Below the pieces are notes generated by a model. It did no database searches. It was not told where the DNA came from and saw nothing but the letters and a program-made list of their open reading frames with translations. DNA of 64,000 nucleotides. Origin: CAZOWL01 sp964583605. Its GTDB lineage: Bacteria > Pseudomonadota > Gammaproteobacteria > Chromatiales > Chromatiaceae. Both the position numbers and the translations under genes were made by a program. Position 1 is the first letter of the stretch. Each line of letters opens with the position of its first letter. The stretch is taken from the NCBI GenBank assembly GCA_964583605.1, contig CAZOWL010000007.1, positions 1 through 64,000 of the forward strand. Direction: 5' to 3'. This document shows positions 51,825 to 60,342 of the stretch, piece by piece.

Positions 51825-52170
51825 TGGAGAACGAAAGAGGTTGGCGCCGCGGTGGCCTGGCAGCGCCACCATCACTCGGTCTCGTGTGCGCCCAACGTCA
51901 CCGGCGTTGAGGGCTCGTGATCTTCGGGGATTCTGGCAACTGTGAGGGCTCTTCGCAACGTGCGGGGTCGACCAGTACTCCTGTGGATGGCCTGTACCGT
52001 GACGGGCCGCACAGCCCGCCGGCGTGCACTCCAGCGATCCCCTCCATCTGTCAGGATAGTTGTCGTTCCGTTGGCTCAGGATTCTAAGGATCCTTGAGGG
52101 CACAAGAGAGAACGACAAGTGGGTGATCCGCGCGAGCGGGAGGAAGCGATCCTGAGTCGGACCGAGAGTA
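51825..52170. other. Gap between the FGE-fold gene and the protease gene
   Basis: Both neighbours are on the minus strand. The FGE-fold frame remains open to 52118 without a better start. I see no small gene or hairpin that I can support, and I expect the promoter of the FGE-fold gene here. Confidence 0.35.
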
Positions 52171-52707
52171 CTAGGGCGGCCGGCGAAGGGTCAGCGTGTC
52201 CCCGCGTTGTACGATCTCGAAGTGGCGCAGGTAGCTCATCCCAAGCAATACCTCCTCCCCGGGCATATTTGGCAGCACCGAGGCGCGTACGCGGCGCAGC
52301 TCGAGACCCCCTAGATTGACCGACTGCAAGATCGTGCTCCAGGTCGCGACATATCCGTTGGCGGTTCGGCTCGACCCGCCTGCACCGAGCGGCAGATCGA
52401 GCCGACGAGCGACCGTGAGAGGCAAGGCAACAGTCGTCGCGCCCGTATCCAGAAGGAAGGTGGCTGGCTGGCCATTGATGGTGCCGTTGGCGACATAGTG
52501 CCCGATGCGATTGCGGTCCAGCACAACCTCGAGCATCCCTGTCGTTCCAGCTTGGGCCTTCGGTGCTGGGTTTGGGTTGCGCTGTGAATCCACAACACCT
52601 TGAAAATATAACCACAGCATGGTCATCCCGGTGATCCAGGCACCGAACAACATGCCTTTGCCGATCCGGCTGGGGAGGTCTTCTGGGCGAGCTTGGCGTT
52701 CGTTCAT
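52171..52707 (-). CDS. Retropepsin-like aspartic protease with membrane anchor
   Basis: A 178-residue bitopic protein: an N-terminal membrane helix (GMLFGAWITGMTMLWLYFQG) and a periplasmic retropepsin-like domain. The catalytic Asp87 lies in FLLDTGATTVALPLTVARRL, with HYVANGTINGQPA before it and EVLLGMSYLRHFEI near the end. This is the TIGR02281-like clan-AA protease of Proteobacteria, which probably acts as a homodimer. The ATG at 52707 starts before the helix; the frame is open to 52773. It is divergent from the ALS gene. Substrate unknown. Confidence 0.85.
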   Translation of the reverse strand: MNERQARPEDLPSRIGKGMLFGAWITGMTMLWLYFQGVVDSQRNPNPAPKAQAGTTGMLEVVLDRNRIGHYVANGTINGQPATFLLDTGATTVALPLTVARRLDLPLGAGGSSRTANGYVATWSTILQSVNLGGLELRRVRASVLPNMPGEEVLLGMSYLRHFEIVQRGDTLTLRRPP

Positions 52708-52798
52708 CTGGCGCGTCTTAGCACGGGAGGAGGATCCACGATCGGACTCGGCGAGGCCGACTCGACAAGACACGCCAGTCCCGTAGGAGTATGTTTAA

Positions 52799-52831
52799 GC
52801 GTTTCGGGTGGATCAATCGGTCCCGAAACGC
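52799..52831. promoter_or_regulatory. Perfect 10-bp inverted repeat upstream of the acetolactate synthase gene
   Basis: GCGTTTCGGG (52799-52808) and CCCGAAACGC (52822-52831) are exact inverse complements with a 13-base spacer. It lies in the divergent region between the retropepsin-like gene and ilvB, 54 bases before the first ilvB start. There is no T-run. It could be a regulator-binding palindrome or a leader hairpin. Confidence 0.5.
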
Positions 52832-52885
52832 GTGATCTGACTTAACAGGTTGATGGTGGGGTCCTGATGTGCAACCTCAAACTAC

Positions 52886-54634
52886 GTGAGCCCAGCTCGT
52901 ATGACTAGCTCGAAGCTCACCGGTGCCGCGCTCGTGTTCGATGTACTGAATGACGTGGGTGTCGAGGTCATCTTTGGGCATACCGGCGGCGCTGTCATTC
53001 CATTGCATGTCGAACTAAACAGACGTATGCGTCGCGGCCAGCGAACGCCCCGCTTTGTACTTTGTCGTCAGGAAGGCGGCGCGGGCCACGCCGCTGAAGG
53101 TTACGCCCGCGTGACCGGCCGCGTCGGGGTCGCACTCGCGACCTCCGGGCCAGGAGCGACCAATCTCGCAACACCGATTGCTGATGCCTATAAGGACTCC
53201 GTGCCCACCGTCTTTATCACCGGTCAGGTGGCAAGCGCAGCGATCGGCAGCGATGCCTTCCAGGAAGTGGACACGATCGGGATGACCCGGCCGATATCCA
53301 AACATAATTACCTTGTCAAGGACGCTGCTGATTTGGAGTGGATCCTGCGCGAGGCATTTGCCCTGGCGATCGGCGGACGGCCGGGGCCGGTTGTCGTGGA
53401 TATCTGCAAAGATGTCCAGCTGGCGACGGTCAATCGGCAGAACCCGACGCGTTACCGCCACCGCGTTGCTTTGCCATTTGACTCGGTCAAGGCCGATGCG
53501 ATCCTGGCAGCGCTCGCTGAGTCCAAACGCCCCGTCATCAAGGCCGGTGGCGGAGTGATCCACGCCGAGGCCTCAACGGCCCTCTGCAGGCTCTGTGAGC
53601 GCTTCGATGCGCCGGTCACGACCACCTTTCACGCCCTCGGATCGGTCCCTTTCGCAATGCCGCACAATCTCGGCATGCCCGGCATGCACGGCACCATCCC
53701 AGCAAATTATGCGCTGCGCGAGGCCGATCTGATCTTGAGCCTGGGTGGCCGTTTTGATGATCGAGTTGCCGTCAAAGGATTTGGGGCGGGTAAGCGGATC
53801 GCGCACGTCGATATCGATCCCTCCGAGATTGACAAGGTCGTAAGGACCGAATTTGCATTAGTAGCGCCCCTCGACGTCTTTTTCGAGCACGCACTCTCTT
53901 CTTCCCTCTCTGGCCGGCACGCTGAGTGGATGAACATGATCTCTGAATGGCGCAAACAGATGCCTAAGCCTTACCGATCCGGCCATTACATAAAGCCGCA
54001 GGCGGTAATCGAGATCATATCGAATCTCACTCATGGCGACGCTACCCTGGTTACTGGCGTTGGTCAACACCAAATGTGGGCAGCGCAGTATTACCGTTTC
54101 ACTCGTCCACGACAGTGGGTCAGCTCAGGAGGCCTCGGCACGATGGGATACGGTCTTCCAGCCGCGATCGGCTCGTGGTTTGGCCATCCCGAGAAGCAAG
54201 TCGTTCTAGTCGATGGTGACGGAAGCTTCCAGATGAATATCCAGGAGCTCGCAACTGTCGCCGCAAATCGTATACCACTGAAGATGTTTGTCCTGAATAA
54301 CAGCTTTCTCGGCATGGTGCGTCAGTGGGAAGACATGATGGATCAGGGGCACCACTATGAGACGTGTCTCGCGCGCAATCATGAGTGCGAGCCGGATTGC
54401 ATCGATCTCGATCAGACCTGCCGACGGCAGTTGCCGAACCTGACCGGATTGAGCCACGTCTATCCGCGGTTGACGACGATGAGAGTGAAAGAGCCCGAGC
54501 GCCTGCCAGAAGTCTTGGAGGCAGCACTTGCCACCGACGGAGCGGTCCTCGTCGACATCTGGATCGATAAGGCCGAGAACGTTCTGCCAATGGTCAAGCC
54601 GGGCCAGGGCCTCGGGGAAATGATCGAGTCTTAG
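52886..54634 (+). CDS. ilvB: Acetolactate synthase large subunit with Cys-rich insert
   Basis: ThDP- and FAD-dependent enzyme of valine, leucine and isoleucine synthesis. It is 582 residues. The N-terminal domain has VEVIFGHTGGAVIPLHVELN with the catalytic Glu region in LCRQEGGAGHAAEGYARVTG. The middle FAD-binding-like domain has DLILSLGGRFDDRVAVKGFG. The C-terminal ThDP motif is LVDGDGSFQMNIQELATVAA, ending NNSFLGMVRQWEDMM. After that comes an insert CLARNHECEPDCIDLDQTCR (Cys494, Cys501, Cys505, Cys512) that ordinary AHAS proteins lack. Two starts are possible (52886, 52901). No small regulatory subunit gene (ilvN) follows. Confidence 0.92.
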   Translation: MSPARMTSSKLTGAALVFDVLNDVGVEVIFGHTGGAVIPLHVELNRRMRRGQRTPRFVLCRQEGGAGHAAEGYARVTGRVGVALATSGPGATNLATPIADAYKDSVPTVFITGQVASAAIGSDAFQEVDTIGMTRPISKHNYLVKDAADLEWILREAFALAIGGRPGPVVVDICKDVQLATVNRQNPTRYRHRVALPFDSVKADAILAALAESKRPVIKAGGGVIHAEASTALCRLCERFDAPVTTTFHALGSVPFAMPHNLGMPGMHGTIPANYALREADLILSLGGRFDDRVAVKGFGAGKRIAHVDIDPSEIDKVVRTEFALVAPLDVFFEHALSSSLSGRHAEWMNMISEWRKQMPKPYRSGHYIKPQAVIEIISNLTHGDATLVTGVGQHQMWAAQYYRFTRPRQWVSSGGLGTMGYGLPAAIGSWFGHPEKQVVLVDGDGSFQMNIQELATVAANRIPLKMFVLNNSFLGMVRQWEDMMDQGHHYETCLARNHECEPDCIDLDQTCRRQLPNLTGLSHVYPRLTTMRVKEPERLPEVLEAALATDGAVLVDIWIDKAENVLPMVKPGQGLGEMIES

Positions 54635-54891
54635 CAGTCACCACGAGGACTCAAAGCTCCGAAACTATGTCCGTGCCGCCGTCTTCCCGGCCGCGGCCAA
54701 GAATCCTCTTGAAACGAATTTAAAGATAACACCTTATTGTGAATATAAGTCCAGTGGATACGTTGATGGCCCAGCAAAAATCAAGATTTTCATTTAGTTC
54801 CGTCCTGTACTCCTACTCATTACAATGACGATTGGTTGTGGATTGCTTGTGGATACCTCGAGTCTGCTAATCTATCCACAGGTTATCCCAG
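54635..54891. other. Probable replication origin (oriC) next to dnaA
   Basis: A 257-base region between ilvB and the 3' end of dnaA. It contains an AT-rich part (54715-54800) and a cluster of DnaA-box-like 9-mers with the consensus TTATCCACA or its complement: TGTGGATTG (54837-54845), TGTGGATAC (54848-54856), CTATCCACA (54872-54880), and weaker AGTGGATAC (54754-54762) and TTATCCCAG (54883-54891). The AT-rich part would be the unwinding element. Position next to dnaA and near rpmH-rnpA supports an origin. Confidence 0.6.
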
Positions 54892-56214
54892 CTAAGCTGA
54901 CAGTGTTCGTAACAGGTTTCGATAATCCTCCTCAACTGTCACATCCGTATCCCTCAGGCTCTTGATCCTACGCGTCGCATGGAGGACCGTCGTGTGGTCG
55001 CGTCCACCGAACGCATCTCCGATCTCCGGCAGACTGTGCTTAGTCAGATCCTTCGACAATGCCATTGCGACCTGTCTAGGGCGAGCGATCGTTCTATTGC
55101 GTTTCGGTGATAAAAGATCCGCCGTACGGATCTTATAATATTCGGCCACGGTCTTCTGTATGTTCTCTATTGTCACCTGTTTGTCCTGCGCTGCGAACAT
55201 ATCTCGCAGTGCACCTTTCGCGAAGTCGAGCGTGATGGTCTCTCCGGTGAACCGGGAATTCGCGGCGAGCCGGCGCAAGGCACCTTCAAGGTCCCGAATA
55301 TTCGATTTGATCCGTCGTGCGACGAAGAACGCGACCTGCTCACTGAGCTCTACGCCGATTAGACTCGCCTTGCTGTGGAGGATGGCAACGCGCGTCTCTA
55401 AGTCGGGTGGGTCGATGGCTACTGTCAGGCCCCAGCCAAACCGCGATTTGAGACGCTCCTCCAACCCGGGAAGCTCCTTTGGGAAACGATCGCTGGTGAG
55501 GATAATCTGTTGTCGCGATTCAAATAGGGCATTAAACGTATGAAAGAATTCCTCCTGACTTCTCTCCTTTCCGGCAAAAAACTGTACGTCATCGATCAGC
55601 AGTGCGTTCAATGAGCGGTGCCTTTTCTTGAAGTCGTCGATACGATTGTGCTGCAAAGAGCGCACCATATCGCCAACAAACCGTTCCGAGTGTAGATACA
55701 TGACCCTAGCATTTGGGTTAGTGAGGCTGATCATGTTACCGACGGCGTGCATGAGGTGTGTCTTACCCAAGCCTACGCCGCCATAGATAAATAATGGATT
55801 ATAGGCGACACCGGGATGACAACCGATTTGGATGGAAGCCGCGCGGGCGATCTGGTTGGATTTACCTTCTACGAAGGTGTCAAATGTGAAATCCCGATTC
55901 AGATTCGTTTGCTTGTTTGGCGGCGTCTCGGACTCTGCTCCGCCAGATAACGAAGGCGCAGGCGGTGCAGGGATTGATCGCGTCCCGACATCGAAAACGA
56001 TCTGATTGATAGTCCCTTCGCTAAAACGTTGGCTCAGCTCGGTGATTTGTGAACGGTAATGGCCTTCAACCCAATCTCGAACGAAGCGATTCGGTGCTAG
56101 GAGGTGCAGGTTTGGAGGTCGTTCGACGGCCTGAAGCGGCATAATCCACGTATTGAACTCGGCGACAGTAAGCATACCCTTGAGATAGTCAGCGCATTTT
56201 GTCCAGATAGTCAC
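54892..56214 (-). CDS. dnaA: Chromosomal replication initiator protein DnaA
   Basis: AAA+ ATPase that binds DnaA boxes and opens oriC. It is 440 residues. Domain I starts TIWTKCADYLKGMLTVAEFN. Domain III has Walker A FIYGGVGLGKTHLMHAVGNM, Walker B SLNALLIDDVQFFAGKERSQ and the sensor and arginine motifs. Domain IV ends with the DnaA signature GDAFGGRDHTTVLHATRRIK. It is divergent from rpmH. dnaN, which usually follows dnaA, is absent; the oriC-like region follows instead. Confidence 0.98.
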   Translation of the reverse strand: MTIWTKCADYLKGMLTVAEFNTWIMPLQAVERPPNLHLLAPNRFVRDWVEGHYRSQITELSQRFSEGTINQIVFDVGTRSIPAPPAPSLSGGAESETPPNKQTNLNRDFTFDTFVEGKSNQIARAASIQIGCHPGVAYNPLFIYGGVGLGKTHLMHAVGNMISLTNPNARVMYLHSERFVGDMVRSLQHNRIDDFKKRHRSLNALLIDDVQFFAGKERSQEEFFHTFNALFESRQQIILTSDRFPKELPGLEERLKSRFGWGLTVAIDPPDLETRVAILHSKASLIGVELSEQVAFFVARRIKSNIRDLEGALRRLAANSRFTGETITLDFAKGALRDMFAAQDKQVTIENIQKTVAEYYKIRTADLLSPKRNRTIARPRQVAMALSKDLTKHSLPEIGDAFGGRDHTTVLHATRRIKSLRDTDVTVEEDYRNLLRTLSA

Positions 56215-56364
56215 ATGAGTGCTCCGGGCTCAATCCTGGCACGCAGGCAATTCGTGAGGTTCAGATTGCGCGTCGATGTCGCGCGAAAAACAGATGGCTG
56301 CGAATCTGCTCGGATTCTATCCTGAGATCGGGCAGTTCACCAGAACAGAAGCGTAGCAGCCTAG

Positions 56365-56393
56365 TTGACCCTTTCTGCGGTGCAAATTATACT
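56365..56393 (+). promoter_or_regulatory. Sigma-70-type promoter for rpmH
   Basis: TTGACC (56365-56370) and TATACT (56388-56393) are separated by exactly 17 bases. The site lies 60 bases upstream of the rpmH start and faces it. This is the best -35/-10 pair I found in the window and fits a highly expressed ribosomal-protein operon. Confidence 0.75.
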
Positions 56394-56452
56394 TCCAAAT
56401 CTTTGTACCTAGGGTTCTTCTTGGACCATTTGGCAACTCAGGGATCGTCGAC

Positions 56453-56587
56453 ATGAAGAGAACATTTCAACCGAGTCGCTTAAAGCGCGCACGTGCCCAC
56501 GGGTTTCGCGCAAGACTCGCGACGGCGAAGGGACGTAAAATTCTTTCCGCCCGTCGGGCCAAAGGAAGGCAAAGGCTCTCACCCTGA
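56453..56587 (+). CDS. rpmH: 50S ribosomal protein L34
   Basis: A 44-residue basic protein: MKRTFQPSRLKRARAHGFRA, then RLATAKGRKILSARRAKGRQ. It matches L34 over its full length. It is first in the rpmH-rnpA-yidD-yidC-mnmE run and its stop codon overlaps the likely rnpA start. Confidence 0.98.
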   Translation: MKRTFQPSRLKRARAHGFRARLATAKGRKILSARRAKGRQRLSP

Positions 56588-56949
56588 TTGATGCAGGCGC
56601 AGGCCGCAGACAGGGCCGTTTTCCGCGGTCGGCGCGAGTCAGGGAGCGGCACCTTTATCAGGACGTCTTTCGGGACGGGGCGCGGATTGAAGACCGCTAC
56701 TTCAAGGTTTTTTTTCGTCCAAACGCGGAACGCAGAGCCCGTCTTGGGTTAGCCATCTCCAAAAGGTGTGCGAGTCGTGCCGTCGACCGAAACAGGCTCA
56801 AACGTGTCATCCGCGAAGCCTTTCGGCTTTACCAATACGAAATCCCGGCGGTCGACCTTGTCGTCAGCGGGAAAACTCATGCGGTACGTGCTCACCACCA
56901 GCGATTAATGAACTCTTTGCGCCAGCTTATGGCGAGAATGAGAGACTAG
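56584..56949 (+). CDS. rnpA: Ribonuclease P protein component (probable CTG start)
   Basis: Protein subunit of RNase P, which processes tRNA 5' ends. The product reads GRFPRSARVRERHLYQDVFR, then RYFKVFFRPNAERRARLGLA, ISKRCASRAVDRNRLKRVIR (the RNR motif) and EAFRLYQYEIPAVDLVVSGK. The in-frame stop at 56536-56538 is followed by no ATG, GTG or TTG before the conserved region. The best candidate is CTG at 56584, which overlaps the rpmH stop as CTGA and has AAAGG (56571-56575) eight bases upstream. ATT at 56587 is another option. The product is 121 residues, the usual size. Confidence 0.92.
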   Translation: MIDAGAGRRQGRFPRSARVRERHLYQDVFRDGARIEDRYFKVFFRPNAERRARLGLAISKRCASRAVDRNRLKRVIREAFRLYQYEIPAVDLVVSGKTHAVRAHHQRLMNSLRQLMARMRD

Positions 56950-56952
56950 AAC

Positions 56953-57189
56953 ATGCGGAAGTTATTGATCTGGCTGATCCGCGCCTATCAATATTTCATA
57001 AGCCCGATATTGGGGCAACACTGCCGGTTTCATCCTAGCTGTTCACAATACGTCGTGGAGGCGATTCAGCTCCATGGAACAGTGTATGGGCTCTGGCTCG
57101 GTGTAGGGCGGGTTTTCCGCTGCCATCCGTGGCATGAGGGCGGATATGACCCGGTTCCCGTAAGCAAGGAAACTCAGCGACGTGGATAA
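56953..57189 (+). CDS. yidD: Membrane protein insertion efficiency factor YidD
   Basis: A 78-residue protein with the family pattern MRKLLIWLIRAYQYFISPIL, CRFHPSCSQYVVEAIQ and VGRVFRCHPWHEGGYDPVP. It assists YidC/Sec insertion. It begins 3 bases after rnpA and overlaps the GTG of yidC by 8 bases, so the operon is tightly coupled. Confidence 0.96.
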   Translation: MRKLLIWLIRAYQYFISPILGQHCRFHPSCSQYVVEAIQLHGTVYGLWLGVGRVFRCHPWHEGGYDPVPVSKETQRRG

Positions 57190-58855
57190 TTTTCGCCTCA
57201 TCCTATTTCTGTCCCTCGGCGTCGTACTCTTTCTAATCTATCAGGCTTGGGTCGACGATTACGGGGGCCCGGCACCGATCGCGACAACACAGCAAGGCGG
57301 CGAGGTCGAGTCTGGGACGGTGCCTGAAGGCGTCCCGGCGACCGCTTCCACTGCGGATCTCGTCGATCCACGGGTGTCCGGGGTTGAGAAGGCGGCCTCA
57401 GAAGGCCCATCACTGGAGCCCGTCTTGGTCGAGACCGACGTCCTTCGGTTGCATATCTCGCCAAAGGGGGGCTCGGTCGTCAGTGCCTGGCTCAAGGACT
57501 ATTCGGAGCGACCGGACGAATCGAGCGGTCCTTTCCGCCTCCTTAAGGCGCAGCCGCCGAACATGTTTGTCGCGCAATCTGGACTATTGAGCGCCGTCCC
57601 AGGAGAAGTACCGAGCCATAGGAATATCTTCCAAGTTGAACGAGATCTCTATGAGCTTGGAGACAAAGACGAGCTCGTTGTCAAGCTGGTTTGGGAAGGA
57701 GATTCGGGGCTTCAAGTGATCAAGCGCTATCATTTGCGCCGCGGAAGCTATGACATGCGAGTCACGCACGAGATCCGTAACGGCTCTGGTGCGAGCCTGG
57801 CGTTGCGTACCTACAACCAGCTCCAGCGCACCGACTATGTGGCGCAAGAAGAGTCGCGATTTGTTAACACTTACACCGGCGGCGTCTACTATAGCGAGGA
57901 GGATAAGTACAAGAAGGTATCCTTTTCGGATATGGAGAGCCGAAAGCTGGACAGGCAAGTGGCGGACGGCTGGATTGCCATGATCCAGCACTATTTTATG
58001 GCGGCATGGATTCCGCCAGTCGGTGACACTCAGACCTTTTATACCGATGTGGTCGATGGTGATCGTTACATAATCGGGATGTATTCGCCCGTAACAACCG
58101 TGGCTCCGGGCGAGACTTTGACGAAAGAGGAGCAGCTCTTTATCGGGCCAAAGCTGCAGGACAGGCTGGCGTCGATTGCGCCAGGGCTCGAGCTCGCAGT
58201 GGATTATGGATGGTTGACGATTCTGGCACAGCCGATCTTTTGGGTGCTCAACAAGATACACAGCGTGATCGGCAACTGGGGTTGGTCTATCGTTGTTCTA
58301 ACGATTCTCATCAAGCTATTGTTTTACAAATTGTCGGAGACCAGTTATCGGTCAATGGCTGGGATGCGTAATCTCGCACCAAGGCTCAAGGCGCTGAAGG
58401 ATCGTTATGGAGACGACAAGGAGAAGTTGAACCAGGCGATGATGGATCTGTATAAGAAAGAGAAGGTCAATCCACTAGGTGGCTGTCTACCGATCTTGAT
58501 ACAGATCCCGGTATTCATTGCGCTTTATTGGGTTCTGCTCGAGAGTGTCGAGCTTCGGCACGCGCCCTTTATATTTTGGTTGAACAATCTTTCGGCGCCT
58601 GATCCCTATTTTGTGCTTCCGCTGATCATGGGGATTTCGATGTTCGTCCAAACGAAGTTGAACCCGGAGCCTCCGGACCCGATTCAAGCGAAGGTGGTGA
58701 TGAGCTTGCCGTTTGTGTTCACGGTGTTTTTCGCCTTCTTCCCGGCAGGCTTAGTATTGTATTGGACGACTAACAACATTCTGTCAATCGCGCAGCAGTG
58801 GTACATCACGAAAAGCATGGAACGAGAGGAGAAAAAGAAGAAGGGGCGAGGCTAG
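57182..58855 (+). CDS. yidC: Membrane protein insertase YidC (GTG start)
   Basis: Inner-membrane insertase of 557 residues. It has an N-terminal anchor (RLILFLSLGVVLFLIYQAW), a large periplasmic beta domain (about 60-340) and the conserved C-terminal membrane core: GNWGWSIVVLTILIKLLFYK, MAGMRNLAPRLKALKDRYGD, GGCLPILIQIPVFIALYWVL and PAGLVLYWTTNNILSIAQQW. The positively charged groove residue is near LLFYKLSETSYRSMAG. It ends with a basic KKKKGRG tail. The GTG at 57182 overlaps yidD. Confidence 0.97.
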   Translation: MDNFRLILFLSLGVVLFLIYQAWVDDYGGPAPIATTQQGGEVESGTVPEGVPATASTADLVDPRVSGVEKAASEGPSLEPVLVETDVLRLHISPKGGSVVSAWLKDYSERPDESSGPFRLLKAQPPNMFVAQSGLLSAVPGEVPSHRNIFQVERDLYELGDKDELVVKLVWEGDSGLQVIKRYHLRRGSYDMRVTHEIRNGSGASLALRTYNQLQRTDYVAQEESRFVNTYTGGVYYSEEDKYKKVSFSDMESRKLDRQVADGWIAMIQHYFMAAWIPPVGDTQTFYTDVVDGDRYIIGMYSPVTTVAPGETLTKEEQLFIGPKLQDRLASIAPGLELAVDYGWLTILAQPIFWVLNKIHSVIGNWGWSIVVLTILIKLLFYKLSETSYRSMAGMRNLAPRLKALKDRYGDDKEKLNQAMMDLYKKEKVNPLGGCLPILIQIPVFIALYWVLLESVELRHAPFIFWLNNLSAPDPYFVLPLIMGISMFVQTKLNPEPPDPIQAKVVMSLPFVFTVFFAFFPAGLVLYWTTNNILSIAQQWYITKSMEREEKKKKGRG

Positions 58856-58868
58856 AATCTACTGAGCG

Positions 58869-60218
58869 ATGGCTTTGGGAAGTCGTGAGGACACGATCGT
58901 CGCGATCGCGACTCCGCCGGGCCTTGGCGGAATTGGCGTGATACGGATTGCTGGACCAGGCGTAGAAGAGATCGCACGTCAGGTGCTGGGGAGGGTCCCG
59001 AGGCCAAGGGTGGCCAGCCTGTGTATGTTCCTGGGCGAGGATGGACAGGCGCTGGATCAAGGCATTGCCTTGTATTTTCGGGGGCCAGCATCCTTCACTG
59101 GCGACGACGTCTTGGAGCTGCAAGGGCACGGCGGTCCGGTCGTTTTGGATCGGCTAGTGGCGCAGGCTGTGCGGTTTGGCGCACGATTGGCGCGGCCTGG
59201 GGAGTTCAGCGAGCGGGCATTCATAAACGGCAAGCTGGATCTGACTCAGGCGGAGGCCATCGCTGATCTCATCGAAGCGCAGACGACGCGGGCAGCGGAT
59301 CTGGCGATGCGGAATCTCTGTGGAGAGTTTGCACGCCGAGTCGGTGATCTCGTAGAGCGTGTGATTGAGCTCCGGACCTACATTGAGGTGAGTCTCGATT
59401 TCCCGGAGGAGGACGTAGACATACTAGACTGGTCTCGCGTACAGGCGTCTTTGAGCACTTTGCGTGATGACACGATGTCTGTGGTGCGGCGGGGCGAGCA
59501 AGGAAGAGTGTTTCGGGATGGTATCAAGATCGTGATCGGTGGCTCGCCAAATGTTGGCAAATCAAGCCTGATGAACACCTTGGCAGGGAGTGAAGCAGCC
59601 ATCGTGACGGCGATGCCGGGCACTACGCGAGACCTCCTGCGTGAGTACGTGCAGATTGATGGGCTGCCGATACAGCTCATGGATACCGCAGGTGTCCGGG
59701 CAACCGATGATCCAGCGGAGAGAGAGGGTATCTGCCGGGCGATCGCAGGGATGGAACAGGCCGATCAGATCCTCTGGGTGTTCGATGAAACGGGATGTGG
59801 GGCCTTCGAGGAGCTCGGCGGCACTGTGCCGGCACGGGTACCGATCACCTGGGTCAGAAACAAGATCGATCTCCTGGGCGAGCCACCAGGTGTGCGGGAC
59901 ACGCCACGCGGACGCGAGATCTCACTGTCCGCCTTGACGGGTGCCGGCGTTGCGCTATTGCGGGAAGAGATCAAGAAGGTGGCCGGCGTCGCGGAGTCTC
60001 TGGAAGGCGAGCTCTTGGCACGGAGGCGCCACTTGTTGTCCCTGGAGCGTGCCGTCGGTTCGCTCAATCGAGCGGTCAACTCGAGCTTCAGGGAGCAGAC
60101 AGAGCTGGTGGCGGAAGACCTTCGCGAGGTGCAGCGATCCTTGGGCGAGATCACTGGCGAGTTTTCTTCGGATGACCTCCTCGATAGGATCTTCTCGTCT
60201 TTCTGTATCGGGAAGTAA
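58869..60218 (+). CDS. mnmE: tRNA uridine-5-carboxymethylaminomethyl GTPase MnmE
   Basis: GTPase that modifies the wobble uridine of certain tRNAs with MnmG. It is 449 residues. The N-terminal formyl-THF-binding domain has EDTIVAIATPPGLGGIGVIR and FTGDDVLELQGHGGPVVLDR. The G domain has GSPNVGKSSLMNTLAGSEAA (G1), GTTRDLLREYV (G2), LMDTAGVRATDDPAEREGI (G3) and the G4 NKID. The C-terminal helix ends in the invariant FCIGK, whose Cys is essential for modification. It lies 13 bases after yidC and ends the operon. Confidence 0.97.
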   Translation: MALGSREDTIVAIATPPGLGGIGVIRIAGPGVEEIARQVLGRVPRPRVASLCMFLGEDGQALDQGIALYFRGPASFTGDDVLELQGHGGPVVLDRLVAQAVRFGARLARPGEFSERAFINGKLDLTQAEAIADLIEAQTTRAADLAMRNLCGEFARRVGDLVERVIELRTYIEVSLDFPEEDVDILDWSRVQASLSTLRDDTMSVVRRGEQGRVFRDGIKIVIGGSPNVGKSSLMNTLAGSEAAIVTAMPGTTRDLLREYVQIDGLPIQLMDTAGVRATDDPAEREGICRAIAGMEQADQILWVFDETGCGAFEELGGTVPARVPITWVRNKIDLLGEPPGVRDTPRGREISLSALTGAGVALLREEIKKVAGVAESLEGELLARRRHLLSLERAVGSLNRAVNSSFREQTELVAEDLREVQRSLGEITGEFSSDDLLDRIFSSFCIGK

Positions 60219-60342
60219 CCCAACGACCTATCGGCTCCCGTGTACCGTCTGAGTGAAAGGGAAGAAGTTCTGCGAGTCGAGCTCCGCCAGCGCGACGCTA
60301 GAACATCGGGTTAAGGGGACAATCCCAACGGAAATCGAGCCC

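Noticed and set aside
56215..56364. An origin between dnaA and rpmH
   Set aside because: I see no DnaA-box-like 9-mers of good quality here, unlike the region after dnaA.
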